A stretch of DNA of 64,000 nt, taken from IMG/VR virus record IMGVR_UViG_3300007609_000017, positions 1 to 64,000 of that record. One strand, 5' to 3'. Under the pieces are notes generated by a model. It did no database searches. It was not told the origin of the DNA and worked only from the letters and a program-made list of their open reading frames with translations. Positions 18,701 through 28,588 of this stretch are shown here, piece after piece (position 1 is the stretch's first letter; each line of letters begins with the position of its first letter). The translations under genes were made by a program, and so were the position numbers. This stretch comes from a virus.

Positions 18701-21700
18701 TCTGTTGAATAGATCGGTTTTATCCGAAATAAAGATATCATCTCTGACAGCATCTATGATTTTGTGTGTTTCCAGTGTTGGCAATTCGTCCCAACGATTT
18801 CCATCAAATACTTCTGCGCCAAACCCTAAATTTTCCACAGTAGGTTCATACAAGGCAGTACTGATTTGTATAGTACCGTTTTGCAATCCAACCAATACCA
18901 GCTCGCCGTTTTGCACCACATAGATTTCGAAATTGCCTGCAAGATTGGCTTCAACTTTTACAACGTCATCTTCTGCTAAGTTTAGGTCGACTACACTATT
19001 GATTGATGCTATGCTGTAGTCAATTACCGTATCGCTGCTATATCCTTCTGCATACCAGTCAGTAAAACTCCAGTAGTTGCTGGTTTTGTATGATTGAACT
19101 TTGACCTTTTTCCAGTTGCCGTTGGTCTGTAACTGTCTTATAGTCCATAAATTGTCTTCGGTGGTGTCTAATTGAACAAGGATTTTATACCCAACTGGCA
19201 ATGCCGAGATGTCAATGAAATCCAAATCGCCGGCTGTTGCCACCTGCTGGTTCCACTCGCCACTTGTACTACTAGGAGGTTGTTGCTCGCTGTTGAGGTT
19301 GGCAAATTGTATGGAAGTTGCATATGATTCTTTTTGTAATTCGTTGTTGACAAAGGTTAAAACATTTTTCAGTGCTGCCTGTCTATCCAACACTATTGTT
19401 TGCCTTGGACGGAACTCTAGACCAAGTTTTTCGCTTATGCTTAGATTTTTATCAGGCACTGTTTCGCCGGTGAAAGTGGTGCCTGCTAAACTGTCCTTTA
19501 TTTTTCTAAACATTCTATCATTGACAACACTATCACCGCTGCCTTGTTTGATCAATTCAAATTCTGTGTGTAGATTTTTGTCATTGCGCTCTACATCGTA
19601 GTTTACCTTCAGCACACTTTCTTTGTTTTCCAAAAGATTGTTGGCATTGTATACCAGCATTGCATTTGAATCAACAAAAGCAACATATGGAAATCCTTGA
19701 GTATTAGGAGATTGAATATAATCTGCTATTTGTGCTACACTTAGTGTCTTGTTGTTGGCAACTTGTGATTTGTTTTTAACCCAAAAATAGTAAGTGGTAG
19801 TAAAGGTATTTCTGGCTTGATTATACTGTGTATCAATGGTATAAATGTTGCCTGTTGGATATTTCAAAAGCTGGCCTGGATTTTGATCTATGTAATCCAG
19901 TGGAGGCAACACACTGCTTGTCCATTCGTATACATCTATCTGACTGCCCGGGAAGAAACTGTTCCAATATTGGGCTCTGTCCTCTAGTGTGCCTTGTTCG
20001 TACTCAAGATATTTTGCAGTACTGGTATCCCACCATATTGTTCCTTGATTGGGCTCACACCAAGCACTGTATTGATTTTGATTTTTGCTGTTGCCGGTGT
20101 TGTATTTGGCAGGATCGTTGTCGCTGATGATGTCAATATTTTGTTGTGCTGCACCTGCAATCTTGCCTTTGGCACCGTCAATATAATCCAAACGATCTAT
20201 GATTGTGTTTGTTCTAGTGTTGTACAGCATCACACTGTTGAATAAATCTGTATCAACTTTGGTGTCTTCTGATCTATATGTTTCCCAGGCTCTTTTGCCG
20301 GTGGAATTTTTAAACACATACAATGCGCCACTGTTTGTGGTAGAATCTTCGTCAAATGGTGCACCCACAATTAATGTATCTGCACTAGCCGCAATAGCTG
20401 TGCCAAATCTGTCGTTTAAGCTTATTTCGGCACTATAAAACTGCTGACTAGGAACAAATGCGCCAGGATCTTGCAGACTGGCGTTTTCGGCTTCTACAAA
20501 CTCAAACACATACACACTACCACTGTCCACATCGTCACTGAACTCTGTGGTTTCGCTGTCAAACACAGTGGTTTGCTGATCAAATTCTGTGATTTTGTAG
20601 GTGGTTGCAAAAGGTGATCCTACAAACAAAACATTGCTGTTTCTATTGAGTTCAAGTGTAGTGCCGAACTGTTCATTTGGCTGTGGATCTGGATGATCAA
20701 GAGTTTGTACGTATTGCACAGGCTCTAATCCCATTGCTGTTAACACACTGGATTGTAGTGCACTTATTGACATTTCGCCTGTGCTGGTAACAGTTAACTG
20801 GTTGTTGGTTGCAGTTGCACTAATTCCGCTGATGTGTTGGTTGTTGATATTTTGTGCAATTGTACTTGCACTAGTGCCAGTGATAATCACCGGACGATTG
20901 TTGATTTTGACAATATCGCCTATGTTCAATGATGAGCTGTCTACTGTGCCTGTGATTGTGCTGTATTGAACCGGGACATTGGTGTATCTGTACACCGAGC
21001 CTTGGTTAAGGTTATTACCAACATCGCGACCAGGTGCACTTGTGTACACACTACAATTATTGTAACAAATAATAACATCTGTGCCAAACCGGTCATTGAA
21101 CCCAGGATTGCTCAACTCAATTGTTTGAACGAGATTGAAGTTGTTGGTTTCGACATCTATCAGTTGTCCAATTTCAGGCGGAGTAGAAAAAACTATGTTT
21201 GCAAGATTTACAGTAGTGCTGTTGTTTTCTACACCATTAACCAGTACACGATTTGCAGTTGAATTGATATTTTGCACTGTTGAGTATACTGTGGTGCTAC
21301 CATCGCCTGTGTAACTTTCTATACTACGCTCATAGTAATACAGCTTGCCGCTGTTTTGTGTGCCAAATTTGGGTGCACTTACCAGTATTTTGTCGCCTGT
21401 GGTCGTGGTGGCTATTTTATCGCCAAATCTATCCCCTTGGCTACTGTCGCTTGCACTGGCAGTATCAACATACACATAGCTAGCATCACGAGTGATTAAA
21501 AATTCCGTTCCAATTTGCGGTGCACTGGTAAAATGAATTTCGTTGTTGTTTACTAGATCGAAATCTATGTAAGGAGCATAAATTTTACCTGTGTTATCAC
21601 TGATATGAACTTGCCAAATATTGTCGTAATCACGATCCATATAGTAAACAGTGGTGCTGCTGTCTGCTGTGAATGTATTAGTGCTAACAGTACTGCCGTC

Positions 21701-24700
21701 ATCTTCAGGTGTTTGTTGATTGAATGCAAACACTTTGTTAACACCGGGTGCTCCTACATACAACCAACTTCCGTTTCTGCTCAACTCTACAGTTGACCCA
21801 AATTCGCTGTTGTTTTCTAGAGTTGGATCGACCAGTAGTTGATCAATAACTGTGTTTCCTAGTGCATCTCGCTTGAGTACTACAACATAACCTTTGTTGT
21901 TGTTGCTGGCTGGAGCACCCACTGCAATGTATCCATTGTCTGACTCCGAAACACTGTGACCAAATTGTTGCAAATCCTCAATATTAGGCGACACAATGCC
22001 TTTTTGTTGATATGTTTGGTCAGTTTTTACAAAAGTTATGGCTTGATTGTTGTGAGGCTGTGTTGCCAACACAAAATTGCTGTCTCTGCTGATGTTTACT
22101 GCCTGACCAAGGTTGAAATCAGTGCCAGGTGTGCTGGCCAATATTCTCTGCGAATCTTCCCAAGGACTGGTTCTGTTAAGCACACTCCAACCACCATCCC
22201 GGGTGCTGTCTATCCATAATTTTTCGTTGTTTTTGAATTGACTTGTGTTGGTGAGATTTCCAACGTCTGTGCCTGATGCAAATCTCACATTCTGCAACTT
22301 CAACACATAACCTTTACTGTCAACTTCTACATTATCCACATCGGTGGTGCATATCACAGTTTTTAGACCGCTCACACGTTGTACAATATGAAATCCATCT
22401 ACTTCATCGTCAAAATTTCTCAGCAGAACTACATCATTTTTTACAAAATCAATGTTTTTGTCAAATCCTAGTTCTAATTTACCGTCTACTGTGGATGCAG
22501 ATTTTACAACCGCATCAGTTGCAGAGATTCTATAAACAGCCCAGTCTTTGTCAAAACTTTGTGCTACCCAAATTGCACTGCCTTCGGGAGCGGATTTTGA
22601 TGCTGTGTCCAAAGTTTTTATATCAGATATGTTGAACAATGTATATTCTACATCTTCTAAATTTACGTAACCAGCTGTTTTGATATCAGTTTCGTATTGT
22701 GCATCCAAATTTCTTGTTTTAAACAAGTCAGGAACATAATTATTAGGTTTTTTGTAAACATCGCTTGGCTTGATCTGGTATCTATCTTCTACTGGATCAA
22801 ATGATTCGTTGACCAGCTCTACAATTTTTACGTTGCTGTCAAACACACCTTCTTCTAGCACCAGTTCAATCTCTTGATTGAGATCTACAGCACCATACGT
22901 GCCCACACGTACTGCCCACTCTTCGTAAAAATCTAGATCAACTGTGAGATTATCAAGTTTTGTTTTGAGCAGATTGTTGAAACTGTTGCTTGTGCCTTTT
23001 TCCTGCAACATTCCTTGATAGAATTTTACTTGACTAACATCATCTAACTGTAGATTTTCAAGATAATTGCGTTTCTGATAGCCTATCAGTCCTTTGCCGA
23101 ATTTATCCAGATCATTTTCATTGTTTGCAACATCTAAGTTGTAGAAATTTTCAAATTGTCCAGCCTTTGTGCCTAGGTTGGGCAACATACCCACAGGAAT
23201 GTTGTCGCTCACAGAAAACTTTTCAAAATCAAAACTTTCACTGGCTTCCTGATTGATTTTGCTCACATACACTTTGCCTTTGAAACGTACAAATTCGCCC
23301 TTGGCATAGTTTTTGGTGGCACTCCACTGCTGTATGTTGTCTTGGTTTATCACAAATCCTGGGGAATACAACGTGCCGTTCCATTCTCCGCTGACATAGC
23401 CTGTGAGTTTGATTGCTTGTTGGCGATTGCCTAATTCAGGTTGATAAACAATATCACTAAAAATAGTGTTGTTGTCAAACACCGCTAAGTGCTCATATTG
23501 CACTGTTTGGCATTTGAACAAGCCAACGGTATCTGCAGAACTAGAAAATGCAAGAGTATTTTGATCTCTTTGTATTTGACAGTTTTGTATTTTGATTGGC
23601 GCAAAATTATTGTCTAAAATCTGTGCAGTGGTATTGAGATTGTCTACTACTTCTCCGGTTCTTGATATTTTAACTGTTCCGCCAACGGGCGTAAGACTTA
23701 TAATATTGCCGGCTTGCCAATTCTGGCTAGTCCAGAATAGAAATTCTTTTGCAGACAACACAAAATCCTGTGCGGTACCTACTTCACTCAGCACATTGTC
23801 AAACACAAATCCTTGCGAAATCAAAAATCTTTCATAGCTAACCAAAAAATCAACCACTTGATCTCTGTTGTTAAAACTTGTACCATACGGTATTCGAACA
23901 ATTGTATTGCCGAAATCTTTGTATACAGTACTAACAATTTCACCTGCTGAAATACTATATCTATTGTTGTTGACCACGCTAGGAATAATATCAAAATATG
24001 GGCTGTCAAAATCATATCCCCGGACACTATATCCGTTGACTTGTTTTTCGACTATCACTCCACTATAGCTAACTTGGGCAACTGGTTGACTTTTGTGTAC
24101 CAATAGCTGTATATTTTCGTCTGGTATTAGAACACTTTGATTTTCTGTATTAGGAGTAACCTGCGTGGCAAAAAACTTGGTTTTGTTAAGATCGGTATAA
24201 CCTGCTAATTTGTATGCAAGATTGATCTGTAGGTTTTCTAGTTTGTCGGCTAGGTTATCTGTGTTGTATCCTAAAAATACATTATAATCGCTGATAAATT
24301 GACCTAGGCCGTTGACATAGTAATTGCTGTTGTGTACTTTATGGTCAGTGAACTTGTGTCTAGTGTTGTCAACTGCACTTACATACTGACCATTTTTTAA
24401 CAGTGTACTGTCAATGTCGTAGCATAGATCTAAAAACTTTCCGGGTTGAGCAAGTGATGCAAGTATGATCAAAGCATATGGATATTCACTACTTCTGCGC
24501 CAGGCTGTTTCTGCTGGGCTCAAATCGCCAAAAACAAAGTTATTTCCAGATTGCAAGGAATTGTACTCTTTTACCAAACAATCCAGTGGAGATTTCAAGT
24601 TGCCGTATTCGTCAACTGGAATAATATCGGCTAGTCCTGTGCGCACAAAGTCTGCATTAACATTGTATGTACCAGTAGCGGATTGATAGATTTTGCCGGC

Positions 24701-27700
24701 TTCTAAGTCGTCCCACAAAATTTTGTTTCCGCTGGTATAGGGTGCTGGTCCATATAAGTTTTCCCACCAATCTGGTTTTTGAGAAAATCCCAACATTTCC
24801 CAAGGAGTTAGATGCGGAGTTTCGGTATCGTAGTGATATCTATAGATTGATCTCCAACTTCCTTGTAGCAAAGACCCATCTACTTTGCTGCTAAATGCAC
24901 TGTAGTTCCAAGTAAACGGATTGTTTTGATCATAATTTCTTGCATCATTAATCGAAACATTGTTTTTGCTAGACCACAAATTGAATTGTGAACTAATTAT
25001 TTGATTGATTTCTTCTCTGGTGTAATCAGTTGACCTAAATTTACTGGGCAAAATTTCATACCAATCATAGCGATTGATATTGTATTCTGTTTTGAGGTTA
25101 TTGTATATTCTTTTTTCCAGTTCCAGTATTAAGTTGTCTAATGCATCTCCGTAGGCAACTGTTATGCTTCCATCGTGACCTCTGATAACTTCAGTTGCTG
25201 TTACGTAGCTGGTATCAATATATTTTTCGGGTGTATACTTGTACCATAGCCCGAGCTTAGTGGGTGTTGGCGGTACAAAGCTGCCTCGTGTGTTGTTGTA
25301 TTCTACTATTTTTATGCTGTCGTTTTGTTGAACGTCAAACAATTCTACAGCAGGTCTGCCCGATACGAAAGCATAGTCCACATCCTTGACCAACTGCACA
25401 CCATTTTTGTATACCAGCACACTAACAAAACTTTTTTGATTGTCTAAAAATTCACTTGATATTTCGTATTCCTTGATGCTGGAATCAATCACAGTATAAT
25501 TTAGAGTTTGTTTATCACTGGAATATCCCAACATATCACTGAGATAAAATGGAAAATCCTGTGCACTCTTGTACTGATTGAGTTCTTCTAGCACAGTGTC
25601 AACACTGCCAGGAATATCAGCGAGATCGAGATCTAGGTTTCTTGCTTTGTCAACGAAACTGTTTTTAAATTTGGTATACTGTTGTTTTACATATTCTACC
25701 GATTCTACAATATCAAAATTATTGTCGCAGAACAACAGTGCAGTTGCACTAAAACTACTGGCATTTTGTTTGATTTTTCCGCCGGTGCGATAATAATCTC
25801 CTAAATCTCTGAGATTTCCAAAACCCGGAAAATCGCCTTCAAAGTTCGGCGAGTTTTCAGCTATAGATTGCAAGTGATTGCGAATCTGGCCAAGTGTAAA
25901 ATTGCTCAACAATTTGTTGTTGGCATTGAATTCAAGGTTTGATGGAATTTCGTAATAGCTTCTGCTATCCTTAACTTCACTTCTAAATCTAATCACCAAT
26001 TCTGTGCCAACAGCAAGCAGTGTATCAAAAGAAATTACAGTTTTGTTTTGTGATCTGTCAACACTATAACTGTCAGTTAATACTCCGTTGGTGTAAACAA
26101 ATAGTGTGTTTACAAATTCAGAAGAATCTATCACAGGTATTTCGTATACTGATAACCCTGTGTCTAACACTTGCTCAATCACTTGGTATTGACGATTTTG
26201 TTCGTAGACAGGCTCCCATATGTTTTTGGATTGCACAGTTGTTCTGTCAACAATCAATGCCAAATCATACAAATTTATTTTCTGTGATGTGCTGTTGCCG
26301 TTGGATATAAAATTAAAATTATCAGTATCTAGATAACTTTCGAACTCAATATCGCCAATGTTGTTGAATGTGCTGTAAGAAAGAGAAAATCCTAGTTCAG
26401 AATCAACAACCCCGTTGCCCAGCTTATAACCAAAAACTTTGGTTCCTTGGAAACTGCTGCTGTTGAAAAAATCAGTATTGCCCAACGATATGCTTGCAGA
26501 GTCAACTACATCAAACAAAGGCGGCTGATTGATTTTGGTTTTTTGCTGAGAATGGATCCAATCTTTTCCGTCAAAATACAAACTTTTTCCTTGATTGGAC
26601 AGTCCTTTGGTTACCACAATAGTGTCATTTTCCAAAGCTGTGGATTCGGTGTCTTCTACTAGATGTATCTGTTTTTCACCATCTGTGGTTGTTTCTATAA
26701 AACTCACATTGTATACTTTGTTCACAACATCAGGATTAGTGTCTGCTGTAAACAATACTCGCATACCTTCGGCCAATGATACACCGTCAACAAAGTAGCC
26801 AGCAGACCCTTCAATTTGCGAAAACACATCTGATGTTGTGCTGTCAATCAAATCTACTTGTGTTTTTCCAATTTTTCCGTTGTTGTACAACAAAAGATTT
26901 CGTTCAAATTCAATAATAGGCCTTTTTGCTCTAGATGTTTGATCGATTTCTGGAGAAAAATTGTTGTATTCAGCAGTTTTGTTAATAATATCTTCGTGGA
27001 ACCATCTATTGTGTCGACTCCAAGCGTTTCTATCAATACTGGCTCGATTTATAACGATATAATCTTTTTCCACAGGACTATTGCCTGTTTCTTCAAAACC
27101 GCCTTTGTCATATAGGGTATTGTCATAGCCTTCGCTGAGATTTTGAGTAAAGGTTTCTGGAGTTATCAACTGATCCACAGGCACAAGCACAATGCCCGAA
27201 CCTACGCCTTCTACGTAGTACTCTCTGTCTTGGTACTGTTGCTGAACAACATCTGTGTCGAATCTAATTTTTAGTCCGTTGGTAAATTCCACTCCATTAG
27301 GACTGGTATAATTGGTCTGGTCTAGTATGTCCTGCTCTACATCAATTTGCGCAGTAGACTGAGCCAATATTATTTCAATTTTACCAAATATGGTTTCGTC
27401 AGAGCCGTCCTGATAAAACAGACTGGTTTTGTTTGCAGTTATAATCGGTATTAGATCCAACTCGCCGTTGGATTTTTTCCACAATTCTCTGTTTCCAAAA
27501 CGATTGCCTTCGCCTATGACAACTTTGTTTTCTGTAGGCCATTCTTTGATTCTATCAAGTTTTAAAAACTCAACTCCGCCAAAGTCTTGCACACGGATTC
27601 TAAAAATATCTCTGCGTTGAGATTCAGGTACTGCTTCTCCTACATCATAGGATCTAGCATTGTACTCACTGCTGGCATACGGTTCGTTTGCGGCCCAATT

Positions 27701-28588
27701 GTCTTGGTCTGACTGATAAAATACCACCAATTTACCATCTAGATTGAGTTGTCCATCAATACCTCCTAACTCTACAACACTTTGCAGTGTACGATTGTGC
27801 AGTTGATTGTAGTTCAGCGTGGTTGCAAGATTTACATTCTCAACCACAGGCATTTGTAAAAACTTGTCTTGTGAGTTCTCCAGAGGAACATTAAAGATTA
27901 GTTCGCCTTGATCTTCGCCATTGTTGACAACACCTAGTACATCTCTTGTGCTGATGTTGGATTGTACACTGCTAACACCACTGGTGCCTTGCTCGGTTTG
28001 TATAAAAAACTGATGCCCTGGCTGATCCAGCTGAAAAGTGTAGCTACCGCCGCGTTTAAAAGTCAGTCTCGGGTTAGTTTCTGATGACTGCTTGAAAGTG
28101 TATCCTTTGCTTGTGCGGCCAACTTCAATAGTGTCTGTGGCTGGTACCGCTCCTGCAAACACATCTACCGCATCAGGACCGTTGGGCAACCAGTAGTATT
28201 TGCTGAAGTTTACAAACTTGTCAAGATCGACCAAACCACTGAGACTGTATTCTGTGTGTGCAAACAGTCTATCGTGTCGATCTACTATGGCACCTTTGGT
28301 GCGCATTTTATCTATTACTTCTGTGTAGGGCACAAAATTGGTCGTGCTGTCAGGATTGGTTATTTTTAACCCGGGTTCAAGCTGATAATTCTTGCGCTGA
28401 CTTGTTTGCTCGCTGATAAAACTATCTTGCTGTATAAATCTGCTGCCGAACCCCCTGCCAACAAACCCGTTGATTTTTTTGAGTTCGATATCACTTATTA
28501 ATTGATCAAGAGTTGCGGCCAAAAACTTTTTGTTGGCACCACTTTGGTGTATTTGTGGCAGTAATTCTACGGATTTTCTATTGGCCAT
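15701..28588 (-). CDS. Giant baseplate/tail structural protein with seven FG-GAP repeats
   Basis: This is a 4295-residue single reading frame. The N terminus (NKKFLAATLDQLISD, GFVGRGFGSRF, DLDKFVNFSKYYWLP) matches the large structural protein that follows gp6 in marine T4-like phages, at the position of T4 gp7. At about residues 2160-2750 there are seven consecutive FG-GAP-type motifs (for example EFGSTVELSRNGSWLYVGAPG-like, RFGTAIAASADTLIVGAP), the number expected for one integrin-alpha-like seven-bladed propeller. Near residue 3440 a GENYTVAPQLVISDPDLPGG region suggests beta-rich repeats, and several GDGST motifs match the fibre modules. Its ATG overlaps the gp6 stop (TAATG). It is probably a wedge-to-fibre connector; catalytic function is not indicated. 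Confidence 0.85.
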   Translation of the reverse strand: MANRKSVELLPQIHQSGANKKFLAATLDQLISDIELKKINGFVGRGFGSRFIQQDSFISEQTSQRKNYQLEPGLKITNPDSTTNFVPYTEVIDKMRTKGAIVDRHDRLFAHTEYSLSGLVDLDKFVNFSKYYWLPNGPDAVDVFAGAVPATDTIEVGRTSKGYTFKQSSETNPRLTFKRGGSYTFQLDQPGHQFFIQTEQGTSGVSSVQSNISTRDVLGVVNNGEDQGELIFNVPLENSQDKFLQMPVVENVNLATTLNYNQLHNRTLQSVVELGGIDGQLNLDGKLVVFYQSDQDNWAANEPYASSEYNARSYDVGEAVPESQRRDIFRIRVQDFGGVEFLKLDRIKEWPTENKVVIGEGNRFGNRELWKKSNGELDLIPIITANKTSLFYQDGSDETIFGKIEIILAQSTAQIDVEQDILDQTNYTSPNGVEFTNGLKIRFDTDVVQQQYQDREYYVEGVGSGIVLVPVDQLITPETFTQNLSEGYDNTLYDKGGFEETGNSPVEKDYIVINRASIDRNAWSRHNRWFHEDIINKTAEYNNFSPEIDQTSRAKRPIIEFERNLLLYNNGKIGKTQVDLIDSTTSDVFSQIEGSAGYFVDGVSLAEGMRVLFTADTNPDVVNKVYNVSFIETTTDGEKQIHLVEDTESTALENDTIVVTKGLSNQGKSLYFDGKDWIHSQQKTKINQPPLFDVVDSASISLGNTDFFNSSSFQGTKVFGYKLGNGVVDSELGFSLSYSTFNNIGDIEFESYLDTDNFNFISNGNSTSQKINLYDLALIVDRTTVQSKNIWEPVYEQNRQYQVIEQVLDTGLSVYEIPVIDSSEFVNTLFVYTNGVLTDSYSVDRSQNKTVISFDTLLAVGTELVIRFRSEVKDSRSYYEIPSNLEFNANNKLLSNFTLGQIRNHLQSIAENSPNFEGDFPGFGNLRDLGDYYRTGGKIKQNASSFSATALLFCDNNFDIVESVEYVKQQYTKFKNSFVDKARNLDLDLADIPGSVDTVLEELNQYKSAQDFPFYLSDMLGYSSDKQTLNYTVIDSSIKEYEISSEFLDNQKSFVSVLVYKNGVQLVKDVDYAFVSGRPAVELFDVQQNDSIKIVEYNNTRGSFVPPTPTKLGLWYKYTPEKYIDTSYVTATEVIRGHDGSITVAYGDALDNLILELEKRIYNNLKTEYNINRYDWYEILPSKFRSTDYTREEINQIISSQFNLWSSKNNVSINDARNYDQNNPFTWNYSAFSSKVDGSLLQGSWRSIYRYHYDTETPHLTPWEMLGFSQKPDWWENLYGPAPYTSGNKILWDDLEAGKIYQSATGTYNVNADFVRTGLADIIPVDEYGNLKSPLDCLVKEYNSLQSGNNFVFGDLSPAETAWRRSSEYPYALIILASLAQPGKFLDLCYDIDSTLLKNGQYVSAVDNTRHKFTDHKVHNSNYYVNGLGQFISDYNVFLGYNTDNLADKLENLQINLAYKLAGYTDLNKTKFFATQVTPNTENQSVLIPDENIQLLVHKSQPVAQVSYSGVIVEKQVNGYSVRGYDFDSPYFDIIPSVVNNNRYSISAGEIVSTVYKDFGNTIVRIPYGTSFNNRDQVVDFLVSYERFLISQGFVFDNVLSEVGTAQDFVLSAKEFLFWTSQNWQAGNIISLTPVGGTVKISRTGEVVDNLNTTAQILDNNFAPIKIQNCQIQRDQNTLAFSSSADTVGLFKCQTVQYEHLAVFDNNTIFSDIVYQPELGNRQQAIKLTGYVSGEWNGTLYSPGFVINQDNIQQWSATKNYAKGEFVRFKGKVYVSKINQEASESFDFEKFSVSDNIPVGMLPNLGTKAGQFENFYNLDVANNENDLDKFGKGLIGYQKRNYLENLQLDDVSQVKFYQGMLQEKGTSNSFNNLLKTKLDNLTVDLDFYEEWAVRVGTYGAVDLNQEIELVLEEGVFDSNVKIVELVNESFDPVEDRYQIKPSDVYKKPNNYVPDLFKTRNLDAQYETDIKTAGYVNLEDVEYTLFNISDIKTLDTASKSAPEGSAIWVAQSFDKDWAVYRISATDAVVKSASTVDGKLELGFDKNIDFVKNDVVLLRNFDDEVDGFHIVQRVSGLKTVICTTDVDNVEVDSKGYVLKLQNVRFASGTDVGNLTNTSQFKNNEKLWIDSTRDGGWSVLNRTSPWEDSQRILASTPGTDFNLGQAVNISRDSNFVLATQPHNNQAITFVKTDQTYQQKGIVSPNIEDLQQFGHSVSESDNGYIAVGAPASNNNKGYVVVLKRDALGNTVIDQLLVDPTLENNSEFGSTVELSRNGSWLYVGAPGVNKVFAFNQQTPEDDGSTVSTNTFTADSSTTVYYMDRDYDNIWQVHISDNTGKIYAPYIDFDLVNNNEIHFTSAPQIGTEFLITRDASYVYVDTASASDSSQGDRFGDKIATTTTGDKILVSAPKFGTQNSGKLYYYERSIESYTGDGSTTVYSTVQNINSTANRVLVNGVENNSTTVNLANIVFSTPPEIGQLIDVETNNFNLVQTIELSNPGFNDRFGTDVIICYNNCSVYTSAPGRDVGNNLNQGSVYRYTNVPVQYSTITGTVDSSSLNIGDIVKINNRPVIITGTSASTIAQNINNQHISGISATATNNQLTVTSTGEMSISALQSSVLTAMGLEPVQYVQTLDHPDPQPNEQFGTTLELNRNSNVLFVGSPFATTYKITEFDQQTTVFDSETTEFSDDVDSGSVYVFEFVEAENASLQDPGAFVPSQQFYSAEISLNDRFGTAIAASADTLIVGAPFDEDSTTNSGALYVFKNSTGKRAWETYRSEDTKVDTDLFNSVMLYNTRTNTIIDRLDYIDGAKGKIAGAAQQNIDIISDNDPAKYNTGNSKNQNQYSAWCEPNQGTIWWDTSTAKYLEYEQGTLEDRAQYWNSFFPGSQIDVYEWTSSVLPPLDYIDQNPGQLLKYPTGNIYTIDTQYNQARNTFTTTYYFWVKNKSQVANNKTLSVAQIADYIQSPNTQGFPYVAFVDSNAMLVYNANNLLENKESVLKVNYDVERNDKNLHTEFELIKQGSGDSVVNDRMFRKIKDSLAGTTFTGETVPDKNLSISEKLGLEFRPRQTIVLDRQAALKNVLTFVNNELQKESYATSIQFANLNSEQQPPSSTSGEWNQQVATAGDLDFIDISALPVGYKILVQLDTTEDNLWTIRQLQTNGNWKKVKVQSYKTSNYWSFTDWYAEGYSSDTVIDYSIASINSVVDLNLAEDDVVKVEANLAGNFEIYVVQNGELVLVGLQNGTIQISTALYEPTVENLGFGAEVFDGNRWDELPTLETHKIIDAVRDDIFISDKTDLFNRFTFDLFEYILKEQQYVDWLFKTSFISLEHKIRGLEQYSVYQPDNQSFLLDYVNEAKPYHTKIREYLYRYNKQEEYLGDVTDFDVASFYDQSLEIYRKPESDNPLDDALFEQAQNSSWNSNYDYIVSSIAIASPGENYTVAPQLVISDPDLPGGTTATAVARIRNGGIDKVTVTEPGSGYTTTPTVTLVGGNGSGARLSVRLENQKTRKISTTIKFDRFRYTSDVKTWAANTVYQTSDIIGYNGEAFVATSDFVSGTAFTADNLSVYADENFTNANDRISAYYTPTSGMLGKELSQQVYGVEYPGVNVVGPLFNQGPGFDLPVFDIESFDNFQIGPEGREVISDDAYDTFVQSQFSDSNLGLRPSDIVIDGSEFVDEYSSHSPEELVPGRVFDTLDLKVYQAPTSNSRGTGNGINIAVSYLEGDGSTAVFEIADGDMVVVYTKNLGPRYAGTHYEVDYANSLIVFNTPLAEGDIAYCYIFQVAGENTVAEVTEIGTGGTNEFSLQVDPEIALASFAMIEGEGVVSTIVDTGDNITVVLGRTPALGDRVKIWVFNSEQAIPYSEIHEQVIQLDGSTLSYQLDNRVLFTGPASSQMILEYNGSRLRPANSVYYTGDSSTIVYDTPASANDTQFGISDTEIGVWVDDVKQEQFIDYDISFDDGSTQRFVIFYTPPASGSRITVSNSADAEYRVESENIVVLSDSIDISEGGNLRAITFTNHDNNDIETKVFVGTAESTITTTIGFGGAPYDVTDFDSETITIISNAEYQLDRPITNSNYVWVTVDGIKLHPGIDFVVQGNKVVVSDSFGVRADSLVVVSSFTEETSVDAISWRIFHSMLGDVEYHRMIKQGVTELTQPLLAQDTEIYVADGSVLSEPSIPENRPGVIFVDAERITYWQKTGNILSQIRRGTAGTGVANEHPVNMPVVDAGIENVIAGSNTDTNTWLDQGTSTAADGRGMQKANTAQAKFLREKRGILPILINDQRGRYLESGYVNEGYVEINE

